From: Halalkaliarchaeum sp. AArc-CO
GTDB taxonomy: Archaea; Halobacteriota; Halobacteria; Halobacteriales; Haloferacaceae
Reading direction: 5' to 3'
Length of the DNA stretch: 64,000 bases
Assembly (NCBI RefSeq): GCF_024972735.1
Contig: NZ_CP087723.1
Location: 1,426,001 to 1,490,000 of the forward strand
The notes beneath the pieces were generated by a model. It had not been told where the DNA came from, made no database searches, and saw only the letters and a list, made by a program, of their open reading frames with translations. Shown here in pieces: positions 34,866-43,423 of the stretch. How positions within the stretch are numbered: the stretch's first letter is position 1; every line of letters starts with the position of its first letter. Position numbers and translations under genes: made by a program.

Positions 34866-36377
34866 ATGACTACTCGCGAGTTCGGCGACGTCACGCTCGA
34901 GAAGATCCGGAAACACGTCTGGGAGATGCCCCGCGAGGGGGAGATGAACGTGCCGGCTCGCGTATACGCCAGCGAGCCCCTGCTCGAGGAGATCAGCGGC
35001 GACAAGACCCTCGAACAGCTGCGTAATTCGACTGAACTGCCGGGAATGACCTCCCACGCCGTCTGCCTCCCCGACGGCCACCAGGGGTACGGCTTCCCCG
35101 TGGGCGGCGTCGGTGCGATCGACGCCGAACACGGCTGTATATCCCCGGGGGCGATCGGATACGACATCAACTGCGGTGTTCGAATGGTGAAGACGAACCT
35201 CACCTACGAGGACCTCCAGGGCAAAGAGGAGGAACTCGTCGACGCGCTGTTCGCGAACGTCCCGTCCGGGCTGGGCGGGGGCGGGGTCGTGGAATCGGAC
35301 GTCGACACCGTAACCGCGGTGCTCGATCGGGGCGTCGACTGGGCGCTGGAGCACGGCTACGCCGTCGAGGAGGATCTCCGCCACTGCGAGGACGAGGGGA
35401 TGCGCCCCGACGCAGACCCCGGCGCAGTCTCGGCGGAGGCGAAGAACCGCGGGAAAAACCAGATCGGCAGCCTCGGGTCGGGGAATCACTTCCTGGAAGT
35501 CCAGCGGGTGACGGACGTCTACCGGGAGGACGTCGCCGACGCCTACGGGCTCACAGAGGATCAGATCGTCGTGTTGATCCACTGTGGCTCCCGCGGGCTC
35601 GGTCACCAGGTCTGTACGGACTACCTCCGGAAAATCGAGAAGCGACACGGCGACCTCCTGGCGGAGCTTCCCGACAAGGAGCTTGCGGCCGCACCGGCCG
35701 GATCCGAACTCGCAGAGCAGTATTACGGCGCGATGTGTGCAGCGATCAACTTCGCGTGGGTGAACCGACAGCTGATCACCCACCAGACTCGCCGGGTCTT
35801 CGAGCGCGTCTTCGACGACAGCTGGGAGGATCTCGGAATGGAACTGCTGTACGACGTCGCCCACAACATCGGCAAAAAGGAGGTCCACGAGGTTTCCGTC
35901 GACGCGAACGGGACTGCAGTTCCCCACGACTCGCCTGACGCCGTCGACACCGAGCAGCGGGAACTGTACGTTCACCGGAAAGGAGCCACGCGGGCGTTCC
36001 CGGCCGGCCGGCCCGAGGTCCCGTCGGCGTATCGCGACGTCGGCCAGCCCGTGATCATCCCCGGCAGCATGGGGGCCGGATCCTACGTCCTTCGGGGTGG
36101 AGAACACTCCCTTGAGCTCTCGTTCGGCTCGACGGCCCACGGCGCCGGCCGGTTGATGTCCCGGACCCAGGCGAAACAGGAGTACTGGGGCGGCGACGTT
36201 CGGGACGACCTCAGGGAGATGAACCAGATCTACGTGAAGGCACAGTCCGGCGCGACGATCGCCGAGGAGGCGCCCGGCGTCTACAAGGACGTCGACGAGG
36301 TGGTTCGCGTGAGCGACGAACTCGGGATCGGCGACAAGGTGGCCCGGACGTATCCGGTCTGTAACATCAAAGGCTGA
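34866..36377 (+). CDS. rtcB: tRNA-splicing RNA ligase RtcB
   Basis: Joins 2',3'-cyclic-phosphate and 5'-OH RNA ends using GTP and Mn2+, as in archaeal tRNA splicing; 503 residues. Active-site landmarks are PDGHQGYGFPVGG (69-81), the metal-binding Cys103 in GYDINCGVR, GSLGSGNHFLEVQ, HCGSRGLGHQV and the guanylylated His425 in STAHGAGR. YDVAHNIGKKEVHEV and VHRKGATRAFPAGRPEVP are family signatures. The ATG at 34866 follows a TATA-like cttaaatat that overlaps it, so another promoter further upstream is expected. Confidence 0.96.
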   Translation: MTTREFGDVTLEKIRKHVWEMPREGEMNVPARVYASEPLLEEISGDKTLEQLRNSTELPGMTSHAVCLPDGHQGYGFPVGGVGAIDAEHGCISPGAIGYDINCGVRMVKTNLTYEDLQGKEEELVDALFANVPSGLGGGGVVESDVDTVTAVLDRGVDWALEHGYAVEEDLRHCEDEGMRPDADPGAVSAEAKNRGKNQIGSLGSGNHFLEVQRVTDVYREDVADAYGLTEDQIVVLIHCGSRGLGHQVCTDYLRKIEKRHGDLLAELPDKELAAAPAGSELAEQYYGAMCAAINFAWVNRQLITHQTRRVFERVFDDSWEDLGMELLYDVAHNIGKKEVHEVSVDANGTAVPHDSPDAVDTEQRELYVHRKGATRAFPAGRPEVPSAYRDVGQPVIIPGSMGAGSYVLRGGEHSLELSFGSTAHGAGRLMSRTQAKQEYWGGDVRDDLREMNQIYVKAQSGATIAEEAPGVYKDVDEVVRVSDELGIGDKVARTYPVCNIKG

Positions 36378-36398
36378 GGCGGCCGAACCACCAGCGGT

Positions 36399-37736
36399 TC
36401 AGCAGTTTCGAGGCGGATCCCTCGGCCTCAAGTTTGTCGATAGATAGCCGGCACGTCGACGAACCACGAACACGATCCCCGCCCCGGCGACGACGAGACC
36501 CCCGGCCGTCCCGAACGCGAGGAGGTAGTCGATCGCGGCGAGATATCCCCCGAGGATACTACCGAACCCGCCGGCGAGCGCCCCGATCGCGGCGTACACG
36601 CCGAGCGCTTCCCCGCGGACGGTCATCGGCGCGAGCCGCGTGACCAGCGTCCCCGCAGTAACCGCGATAACTGCCCAGGTAAGCCCGATCACGGCGAAGA
36701 CGGCGGCAGTGGTGCCCAAACTCGCCGGCGTGGCGCCCAGCAGGAGACCGACGACCGCAACCGACGGGATCGCGACGCCACGGACGAGGAGACCGGCCGC
36801 CTGGAACACGCCGACGTCGAACCGGGTCGCGAGCCGTCCGGCGGTTCCGAACGCGACTGCCGCGCCGGCACTCGAGACGAGATACAGCAGGAATATTTCC
36901 CCTGACGTGAAGCCGGTGTCTGAAAGGAACGCCGGAAGGGGCGCGAAGAACCCGGAAAACCCGGAAAAGAAGACGAACACGGCACCGAAGTACAGCGCGA
37001 GTTCGGGCGTGAATCGGTCGACGAGGCGATCGAACCGGAGCCCACGGAAGTCACTCCGCGCCGGGGTGAACGGGAACGTCACCGTCCGGACGCTGAACCG
37101 GTCGGAGCGCCTGAGCGCCCGCCTGATTCGATCCCCCGAGAGTCTGGGAGTGCCGTCCGCCCTTCGGGTGGCGGGATTGACCGGAAACGTTCGAACCCCG
37201 ACGATCAGGCCGATGCCGGCGCAGATCCCCGTCAGGAGAAAGAACCCGTCGAACACCCACCCTGGAGAGAGGAACCGTTCGGCGGTCCCTGTCCACACCG
37301 CACCAAAGAGGAGTCCGAGCGCCCAGCCGACGCCCTGATACTTGTTCAAAATCGCGATCCGAGTGCTCCAGGAGTCGGGCGGAACATCGGAAACCGCAAG
37401 GAGTGTGAGAACGGGCGTTGCCGCCGCAAAGGCAAACCAGATCGCCCCGTTGGCCACCACCACCACGGCGATGGAGTCGACCGCCGGCATGAGCAGTAGC
37501 ATCGCCGCCACGAGTCCGAGAGCGCCCAGCACGAACAGCCGACGCTTGCCGGTTCTGTCCGCGAGCCGTCCGAAAACGAGCGCTCCCGGAACCCCGACGA
37601 ACGCGGCGATCCCCGCGAGCACGCCGAGCGTGAACGGCGTCCCGCCGAGGGCAACGACGTACAGCGGGATGATCAGCGACGCGCCGCCGAGGGCGACGGA
37701 GCCGAGCCCCCACGCGTACAGCCATCCCTTCGCCAT
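36399..37736 (-). CDS. Major facilitator superfamily transporter
   Basis: A 445-residue MFS protein with 12 predicted transmembrane helices and a long cytoplasmic loop in the middle (about 185-240, Arg-rich). The loop-2 motif is present as GRLADRTGKRRLFVLG. The substrate is unknown. It is convergent with rtcB, 21 bases apart, and stands alone in its orientation. Confidence 0.88.
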   Translation of the reverse strand: MAKGWLYAWGLGSVALGGASLIIPLYVVALGGTPFTLGVLAGIAAFVGVPGALVFGRLADRTGKRRLFVLGALGLVAAMLLLMPAVDSIAVVVVANGAIWFAFAAATPVLTLLAVSDVPPDSWSTRIAILNKYQGVGWALGLLFGAVWTGTAERFLSPGWVFDGFFLLTGICAGIGLIVGVRTFPVNPATRRADGTPRLSGDRIRRALRRSDRFSVRTVTFPFTPARSDFRGLRFDRLVDRFTPELALYFGAVFVFFSGFSGFFAPLPAFLSDTGFTSGEIFLLYLVSSAGAAVAFGTAGRLATRFDVGVFQAAGLLVRGVAIPSVAVVGLLLGATPASLGTTAAVFAVIGLTWAVIAVTAGTLVTRLAPMTVRGEALGVYAAIGALAGGFGSILGGYLAAIDYLLAFGTAGGLVVAGAGIVFVVRRRAGYLSTNLRPRDPPRNC

Positions 37737-37825
37737 GCCCGGTGGCTCTCCGGGCGCCGTGAAAAGGTCACCGCTCGGGGCGGTCGAGAACAGAACTCCT
37801 CGGATGGACAGTCAGCCGGAACCGC

Positions 37826-38791
37826 TTACGGCGTCAACACGAGCTTCCCGAGGAACGTATCCTCCATCACCGCACGCTGCGCCTCGGCGGCCTCCTCGAG
37901 GTCGTACGTCCGGGCGACCGACGTTTCGAAGTCGCCGGCGTCGACGAGCGTTGTCAGCCGCGCCAGCGGATCCGCAAGTCGGGGCGTGTTGAACATACTC
38001 ATGAAGGTCGCCTGCAGATCCTTGCTCCGGGCGGCGGACGACTGCGAGAAGCCGACCGACGGATCGTTCTCGCCGATGCCGACGAGTCGGGCGCCCGTCA
38101 CGGCGACCTCGGCGTCGAACTGGAGATAGTCGTCCAGCCGATGATCGAGGATAACGTCGACGCCATCCCCGACGGCCGCCTCCCGGACCGCGTCGGCGAG
38201 CTCGTCGCGCCCGTAATCGAGGACGACGTCCGCGCCGAGATCGGCGACCCGATCGTGATACTCGGGTGCGGCAGTCGTCACGACGTGTGCGCCCGCGGCG
38301 GCGGCGATCTGTACCGCCGCGTGGCCGACGCCGCCCGACCCGCCGTGGATCAGGCACGTCTCGGCCGGTTCGAGACCGGCGTGATCGATCAGCGCGCGCC
38401 AGGCGGTGACGCCGGCCACTCCCATTCCGCCCGCCGCCACGAGATCCGCACCCTCGGGCAGAACCGCGAGTTGGCTCTCGGGTACTGCGACGTATTCGGC
38501 GTACCCCCCGTATCGATCGTTGCCAAGGCCCGTCGCGACCACCGGGTCACCCTCCTGAACGGAGTCGACGTATTCGGACGTCTCGGCGACCGTGCCCGCG
38601 ACGTCGACGCCCGGGATCATCGGCAGCGTGAACGGCTCGTACGATCCCTCCCTGAAGTAGGTGTCGACCGGGTTCACTCCGGCCCCCGCGACCTCGATTA
38701 CGACGCTGTGACCCGTCGCCTCCGGGCGTTCGGTTTCGTCTACCTGCAGTACATCCGGCCCACCGTGTTCGTGAAAGCGAACTGCGCGCAT
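37826..38791 (-). CDS. NADPH:quinone reductase-like protein (MDR superfamily, zinc-free)
   Basis: A 321-residue medium-chain reductase of the quinone oxidoreductase group: GroES-like N-terminus (MRAVRFHEHGGPDVLQV, GAGVNPVDTYFREG, PGVDVAGTVAE) and Rossmann domain with the NADPH loop IHGGSGGVGHAAVQIAAAAG. There are no zinc-binding Cys residues. The ATG at 38791 lies 27 bases from a TATA-like GTTTATGG on the minus strand (38815-38822). That selects it over the longer frame, whose extra 24 residues do not match the family. Confidence 0.88.
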   Translation of the reverse strand: MRAVRFHEHGGPDVLQVDETERPEATGHSVVIEVAGAGVNPVDTYFREGSYEPFTLPMIPGVDVAGTVAETSEYVDSVQEGDPVVATGLGNDRYGGYAEYVAVPESQLAVLPEGADLVAAGGMGVAGVTAWRALIDHAGLEPAETCLIHGGSGGVGHAAVQIAAAAGAHVVTTAAPEYHDRVADLGADVVLDYGRDELADAVREAAVGDGVDVILDHRLDDYLQFDAEVAVTGARLVGIGENDPSVGFSQSSAARSKDLQATFMSMFNTPRLADPLARLTTLVDAGDFETSVARTYDLEEAAEAQRAVMEDTFLGKLVLTP

Positions 38792-38814
38792 GCCAGACGA
38801 GTCGGCCTCGGGAA

Positions 38815-38822
38815 CCATAAAC
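38815..38822 (-). promoter_or_regulatory. TATA element of the quinone reductase gene
   Basis: GTTTATGG on the minus strand, centred about 28 bases before the ATG at 38791; it supports the shorter start. Confidence 0.55.
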
Positions 38823-38865
38823 CCGCCCCCGGACAGTTGGTATCGGAACTTATTCGAGGACACCT

Positions 38866-38872
38866 TTTTTAA
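38866..38872 (+). promoter_or_regulatory. TATA element of the MscS-like gene
   Basis: tttttaa centred about 26 bases before the GTG at 38895; it supports this start over the upstream in-frame ATG at 38790. Confidence 0.6.
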
Positions 38873-38894
38873 GCGAGCGGGCGACTCGGCGCAC

Positions 38895-39848
38895 GTGAAA
38901 CGATCGCTCGGATATCTCGCGGTTCTTTCGGCAGTCCTCCTCGGCGCGGGTGCAGGGGTCGTGAGACGGACCGAGCCGCTACAGCGATCACTCTTCGACG
39001 TGCCGGCGAACGTAATAGCGGTTCAGCTACTTTCAGTCGCCGCGGTCGTCGTCGGGATCGTCGGCATCTACGTCCTCGTGACTCAGTTCCTCGTCGGTCG
39101 AGTCGGCGACAAACGCCGCCGACACAACCTCCGGAACCTGCTCCGGTTCGTCTTCGGGCTTGCTGCGCTCGTAGCCGTGTTCGCGGTGCTCACCCGGCAG
39201 TGGGCCGGCCTGCTCGTCTCGCTTGGCGTTGTCGGGTTCGCGATCACGTTCGCACTCCAGCAACCTCTCTTTTCGCTCATCGGCTGGATCTACATTATGG
39301 TCAAACGTCCCTACGGCGTCGGTGACCGGGTCGCAATCGAGGGCTCGAAGGGTGATGTGGTCGACGTCGACTTCTTCGTCACCACGTTGTGGGAGATCAA
39401 CGGAGAGATCGTCTCGAGCCACCAGCCGTCCGGCCGGGTCGTCACACTGCCGAACTCGGTCGTTCTCTCCTCGCACGTCCACAACTATTCGTATCAGGAC
39501 TTCCCACACATCTGGAACGAACTGTCCGTCCAGGTCGCCTACGAAACCGATTTGGCGTTCGCCCGCCAGCTGATGGTCGAAGAGGCCGACGATTACCTCG
39601 GGGCGGAGATGGAACGGGCGATCGAGCGGTACCGCGTGCGGCTCGCCGAGACGCCCGTCGAACTGGAGGTCCGCAGCCGCCCCTCGGTGAACATCACTCA
39701 AAAGGAGTCCTGGGTAGAGCTCAGGCTCCGTTATCTCGTTCATCCCCGACGCGGGCAAACGGTGCGAAACGAGCTGTACGAGCGAATACTCGACCGGATG
39801 AACGACAACCCGGACCGCGTCGCGTTTCCGGTCAGTCGGAGCCGGTGA
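38895..39848 (+). CDS. Mechanosensitive ion channel, MscS family
   Basis: A 317-residue MscS-type channel that releases solutes on hypo-osmotic shock. Three transmembrane helices (GYLAVLSAVLLGAGAG; VIAVQLLSVAAVVVGIVGIYVLV; LLRFVFGLAALVAVFAVL) precede the pore helix and the beta domain. GWIYIMVKRPYGVGDRVAIEGSKGDVVDVDF is the conserved MscS beta-domain entry (landmark RPYGVGDRV), followed by TLPNSVVLSSHVHNYS. The GTG start is set by the TATA position. Confidence 0.92.
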   Translation: MKRSLGYLAVLSAVLLGAGAGVVRRTEPLQRSLFDVPANVIAVQLLSVAAVVVGIVGIYVLVTQFLVGRVGDKRRRHNLRNLLRFVFGLAALVAVFAVLTRQWAGLLVSLGVVGFAITFALQQPLFSLIGWIYIMVKRPYGVGDRVAIEGSKGDVVDVDFFVTTLWEINGEIVSSHQPSGRVVTLPNSVVLSSHVHNYSYQDFPHIWNELSVQVAYETDLAFARQLMVEEADDYLGAEMERAIERYRVRLAETPVELEVRSRPSVNITQKESWVELRLRYLVHPRRGQTVRNELYERILDRMNDNPDRVAFPVSRSR

Positions 39849-39931
39849 TTGTCGACTGACCGACCGTCTCGGTGCCGATAGCCGTGGACGGAGAAGCCAA
39901 GAGCCATCTGTCCCGGGGTTCTATTTCACCC

Positions 39932-40453
39932 ATGGCACGATCCGACGCCGACTCGAGCCGCGAGTCACCCCAGGGATCCGACCGGGGACGCCACGCGGCT
40001 CTGGCGATCGTTTGCCTCGCAGTCGGCGTCGGTCTCATGGCGAACCCGCTTTACTTACCGGTCGCCGTGGGTCAGCCGACAGCCGAGTACGTCCACACGG
40101 TCCAGCCGGCCGACGCCTCCACGCCGGACTACGGAACAGAGCCGATCGCGTACGAACAGCTGCCGCCCGACGCCCAGGAGCTGTTCGAACAGACCCGCGA
40201 GAGCCGCGAGCTCTCTGTCGCCGATCCCGACGACCGGATCGACCGGTTCGCATATCCTGACGATCCCTCGCCGAATGACGGGTTCTATCTGATCGAATAC
40301 GACGGAGAAACGTACGAACTGTGGACCCGAACGATCGAATCTGATGGAGCTGTCGTGTTGCTGCAACGGCTCGTCGTTCAACCCGCCGCGTTCCTCCTGG
40401 GCTTTTTCGCGGTCTTCGCCGGCGGACTACTGGCGCGTCGCGCCGCTTCGTGA
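39932..40453 (+). CDS. Haloarchaeal hypothetical membrane protein
   Basis: A 173-residue protein with a Ser/Asp/Arg-rich N-terminus, a transmembrane helix at about 24-45 (ALAIVCLAVGVGLMANPLYLPV), an external acidic domain of about 95 residues (EPIAYEQLPPDAQELFEQ, YLIEYDGETYELWTR) and a second helix near the C-terminus (PAAFLLGFFAVFAGGLL). No family name is recognised with certainty. The two-helix, external-domain layout with a YELW motif recurs in haloarchaeal proteins of unknown function. Confidence 0.6.
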   Translation: MARSDADSSRESPQGSDRGRHAALAIVCLAVGVGLMANPLYLPVAVGQPTAEYVHTVQPADASTPDYGTEPIAYEQLPPDAQELFEQTRESRELSVADPDDRIDRFAYPDDPSPNDGFYLIEYDGETYELWTRTIESDGAVVLLQRLVVQPAAFLLGFFAVFAGGLLARRAAS

Positions 40454-40521
40454 GTCGTCGTACTTAAACATCCGGTAAATAGGGGGTAGTCCACTTTCCC
40501 GAGGAGGCCAATTCTCGAACA

Positions 40522-41709
40522 ATGAGTTCACCCCACCGCCGAGACGCCGGTTCCGGTAGCCACCCACACGCGGATCGCTCCTCCGATTCCGGTAGCCACC
40601 CACACGCGGATCGCTCCTCCGATTCCGGTAGCCACCCACACGCGAACAGGGCTGCAGACTCCGGAGGCCATCCCGGCGCCCGGGACTACAGCGAGTCCCC
40701 GCTCGTGGTCACCTGGGAGGTGTCCCAGGCGTGTGATCTCACGTGTGACCACTGTCGCGCGGAGGCGAACACGGACCGGGACTCCGGAGAGCTTTCCACC
40801 GAGGAGGGGATCGAACTGTTCGAGCAGGTCGCGGAGTTCTCGACGCAGCCGTTCATGGTTCTGTCCGGCGGCGACCCGCTCAAACGACCCGACATCTTCG
40901 AGCTGCTCGAGGGTGCGGTCGAGGCCGGCGTGACGCCGTCGATAACGCCGGCAACGACGCCGCTTTTGGATCGGGAGACGATCGAGCGGTTCGCCGACAT
41001 CGGGATCGGACGCATGGCGCTGAGTCTCGACGGGGCGACCGCAGAGAGCCACGACGCATTCAGAGGCGAGGAGGGAACTTTCGAGACGGCGATCCGGGCG
41101 GCAGAACACGCCCGTGATCTGGGTGTGTCGATCCAGTTCAACACTACCGTCACCGCCTCGACCGTGGACGAGCTCCCCGAGATCGCGGACCTCGTCGAGG
41201 AGTACGACGCCGCGATGTGGGAGGTGTTCTTCCTGATTCCCGTCGGTCGTGGGGAAGAACTCGAACAGCTGTCTCCCGAGCGTGCCCGGGAGGTCATGGA
41301 GTGGCTCTATCGCAGGGGACAGGATGCGCCGTTCCGGCTCATCACCGTCGAAGCGCCGTTCTACCGTCGGGTCGCCCGGGAACTTCAGGAACGGGAGGGC
41401 GTCCGTGGCGGTCCGGTCGGCTCCACCGGTGCCGGCAACGGCTTCGTGTTCGTGAGCCACACCGGGGAAGTGTATCCGTCGGGGTTCATGCCGCTGTCTG
41501 CCGGGAACGTTCGGGACACCCCGCTGCCGGAGATCTATCAGGAGTCCCCGACCCTGCAGAAGCTCCGGGACCGAAACTCCTTCAACGGTCCCTGCGGCGA
41601 CTGCGTCGTCACCGAGGAGTGTGGCGGCTCTCGCTCCCGGGCGTACGCCGCCACCGGTGATCCGATCGGGAGCGACCCGTTGTGTCCGTGGGCGATCGCC
41701 GACGACTGA
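40522..41709 (+). CDS. Radical SAM/SPASM protein (TIGR04053-like) with His-rich repeat N-terminus
   Basis: A 395-residue radical SAM enzyme. The 4Fe-4S motif is CDLTCDHC (Cys71-x3-Cys75-x2-Cys78), with VLSGGDPLKRPD as the SAM-binding GGE-like motif. The C-terminal SPASM-type cysteines (CGDCVVTEECGG, then DPLCPW) probably bind a second cluster. The protein resembles the AhbC/AhbD-related proteins of alternative heme synthesis, and the next gene encodes a protoporphyrinogen-oxidase-like protein, so a tetrapyrrole role is a reasonable inference. The first 52 residues are tandem SGSHPHADRSSD units not shared with the catalytic core. Confidence 0.82.
   Translation: MSSPHRRDAGSGSHPHADRSSDSGSHPHADRSSDSGSHPHANRAADSGGHPGARDYSESPLVVTWEVSQACDLTCDHCRAEANTDRDSGELSTEEGIELFEQVAEFSTQPFMVLSGGDPLKRPDIFELLEGAVEAGVTPSITPATTPLLDRETIERFADIGIGRMALSLDGATAESHDAFRGEEGTFETAIRAAEHARDLGVSIQFNTTVTASTVDELPEIADLVEEYDAAMWEVFFLIPVGRGEELEQLSPERAREVMEWLYRRGQDAPFRLITVEAPFYRRVARELQEREGVRGGPVGSTGAGNGFVFVSHTGEVYPSGFMPLSAGNVRDTPLPEIYQESPTLQKLRDRNSFNGPCGDCVVTEECGGSRSRAYAATGDPIGSDPLCPWAIADD
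40551..40644. repeat. 36-bp tandem repeat encoding a His-rich N-terminal tail
   Basis: Three copies (40551-40584, partial at its start; 40585-40620; 40621-40644, partial at its end) of a 36-bp unit encode 12-residue SGSHPHADRSSD peptides at the N-terminus of the radical SAM protein. Copies 1 and 2 are identical where they overlap. Confidence 0.9.
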
Positions 41710-41853
41710 CGGACGTCAGTCTCCAGGGAGTTCGATGCCTAAAAGGCCGTTCGGCGTGTGTCGAAGCGGTTATTGGCTCGACGCCGGTAGGCCGACACAG
41801 ATGGGTACGTCACCGATTTCACTGTTGTCGGGCGCCAGATCCGAGGTGGGCCG

Positions 41854-43137
41854 ATGACCGTCGGCGTCGTCGGTGCGGGCGTCTCCGGACTCTCGGTCGT
41901 CCGCGAGTTGTCGAACCGCGGCGTCGACGTGGTCGGATTCGAGGCGCGCGAAGAGCCAGGCGGCATCATGCGGAGCCGGCAGGTCGACGGACACGTCTTG
42001 GAGCTCGGTCCCCAGCGGCTCCGTCTTTCCGGACAGATCTCCGGGATGGTCGACGAGTTGGGTCTGCGCGAGGAACTCCGTATCGGCGACGACGACCAGC
42101 CGATGTACGTCTACCTCGACGGCGAGTTGAAGGTCGTCCCACTGTCCGTCCGCGAGGCGTTCACGACTGATCTGCTCTCGCTCGGAGGCAAGCTTCGGAT
42201 CCTGAAAGAGCCGCTCACCGGACCGCCCAGAGACGGTGAAACCGTCGAGGCCTTCCTCGCGCGGAAGTTCGGTCCGCAGGCCGCCCGTCGATATCTCGGG
42301 CCACTGTACAGCGGACTTTACGGGACGGATCCCGACGAGATGCTGATGGAATACTCGCTCGGGAAAGCGATTCGGGGCGCCGGGATCGAGGGAAGCATCT
42401 TGCTGTGGCTGATTCGAAAACTGATCGACGGACGGGAGGTCCCGGAAATCTGTACGTTCGAGGACGGTCTGGGTACGCTTTCGGACGCGTTGTACGAGGC
42501 GAACGCCGACGCGATCCGGCTCGGGACCGCGGTGACGGGGATCAGGCGTGACGGCGACGGGTTCGAGATCGTAACCGAGGACGGGGTCACGCCCGTCGAG
42601 CAAGTGGTGATCACGACGCAGGCGAACGCTGCAGCCGAGGTGCTGTCGAATCTCGACGAGGAGACCGCCGACACGCTGAGACGGTTCAACTACAACCCGA
42701 TCGCGATGGTGTATCTGGAGTCGTCGTTCGACCGACCCGGCATCGGGACGCTGGTTCCGTGGTACGAGTCCTCGAAGATCAGCGGCATGACCTGGAACTC
42801 GAGTTTCCTCGACCGGGACCGGCTGTTCACCTGCTACGTCGATCCGGGCAGCTATCCCGGACTGCTCGAGGTGTCGGACGGAACGCTCGGCGCGGAAATC
42901 GCCCGGGAGTTCGAAGCGGTGGTCGGCACGCCGGCGACGCCGATCGACGTCCACCTGATCGAACCAGGAATGCCCGCTTACGACCGGTCCTTCAAAGCGC
43001 TCGACGAGTTGAACCCCCCGGAGGGAATCCACTTCTGTACGGCGTTTACGGAACGGCCGGGGATCCCCGGCCGGCTCCGACACGCCGCCCGGATCGCCGA
43101 GCATATTGCAGAGGAGAGACCGGAATCCGGAACGTGA
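41854..43137 (+). CDS. Protoporphyrinogen oxidase-like FAD protein (HemY/HemG-like)
   Basis: A 427-residue FAD-dependent amine-oxidase-fold protein. The dinucleotide-binding motif GVVGAGVSGLS is at residues 4-14 (start MTVGVVGAGV), with FEAREEPGG as the conserved second strand. It aligns with HemY-type oxidases (GPQRLRLSG, SLGGKLRILKEPL, FGPQAARRYLGPLYSGLYG, GLGTLSDAL). It most likely oxidises a porphyrinogen or a similar substrate. The gene is 144 bases after the radical SAM gene; both may serve heme or siroheme-derived pathways. The precise substrate is not decided by sequence. Confidence 0.8.
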   Translation: MTVGVVGAGVSGLSVVRELSNRGVDVVGFEAREEPGGIMRSRQVDGHVLELGPQRLRLSGQISGMVDELGLREELRIGDDDQPMYVYLDGELKVVPLSVREAFTTDLLSLGGKLRILKEPLTGPPRDGETVEAFLARKFGPQAARRYLGPLYSGLYGTDPDEMLMEYSLGKAIRGAGIEGSILLWLIRKLIDGREVPEICTFEDGLGTLSDALYEANADAIRLGTAVTGIRRDGDGFEIVTEDGVTPVEQVVITTQANAAAEVLSNLDEETADTLRRFNYNPIAMVYLESSFDRPGIGTLVPWYESSKISGMTWNSSFLDRDRLFTCYVDPGSYPGLLEVSDGTLGAEIAREFEAVVGTPATPIDVHLIEPGMPAYDRSFKALDELNPPEGIHFCTAFTERPGIPGRLRHAARIAEHIAEERPESGT

Positions 43138-43192
43138 ACCGGGTCGAGAGCGGCAAAACAGCGACACCGAACGGTCGGCCTCCGACGACACT

Positions 43193-43199
43193 CTTATAG
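43193..43199 (+). promoter_or_regulatory. TATA element of the 43-residue membrane protein
   Basis: cttatag centred 26 bases before the ATG at 43222; it marks this tiny reading frame as a likely real gene. Confidence 0.6.
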
Positions 43200-43221
43200 G
43201 ACATCCCTCGAACCGTTAGAT

Positions 43222-43353
43222 ATGGAACTCTCCCAGTTCGAACACGACGCGTGGCAGACGGCCGGAGCGATGGTAGTGAGCTACGCCATCATTCTCGTGG
43301 CGATTTTCGTCGTCCTGTTCCTCGTGCCGTACGGCATTTTCGCGCTGTTTTGA
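43222..43353 (+). CDS. 43-residue single-span membrane protein
   Basis: A tiny gene encoding MELSQFEHDAWQTAGAMV followed by one hydrophobic helix (VSYAIILVAIFVVLFLVPYG, about 19-38) and FALF at the end. Its promoter is strong by sequence (cttatag at -26). It is too short to name; the polar N-terminus followed by a long helix suggests a membrane-anchored subunit or regulator. It lies between the hemY-like gene and a larger membrane protein gene, with separate promoter signals. Confidence 0.65.
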   Translation: MELSQFEHDAWQTAGAMVVSYAIILVAIFVVLFLVPYGIFALF

Positions 43354-43423
43354 GCGACGGTACGGAACTCCTTCCGGACGGTACGGTCACCATAACTACC
43401 CTGTGGAACGACCTCCGGAAGGT

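Noticed and set aside
41735-41857. Short frame ahead of the HemY-like gene
   Set aside because: It runs into the start of the HemY-like gene in another frame and lacks a promoter or motifs.
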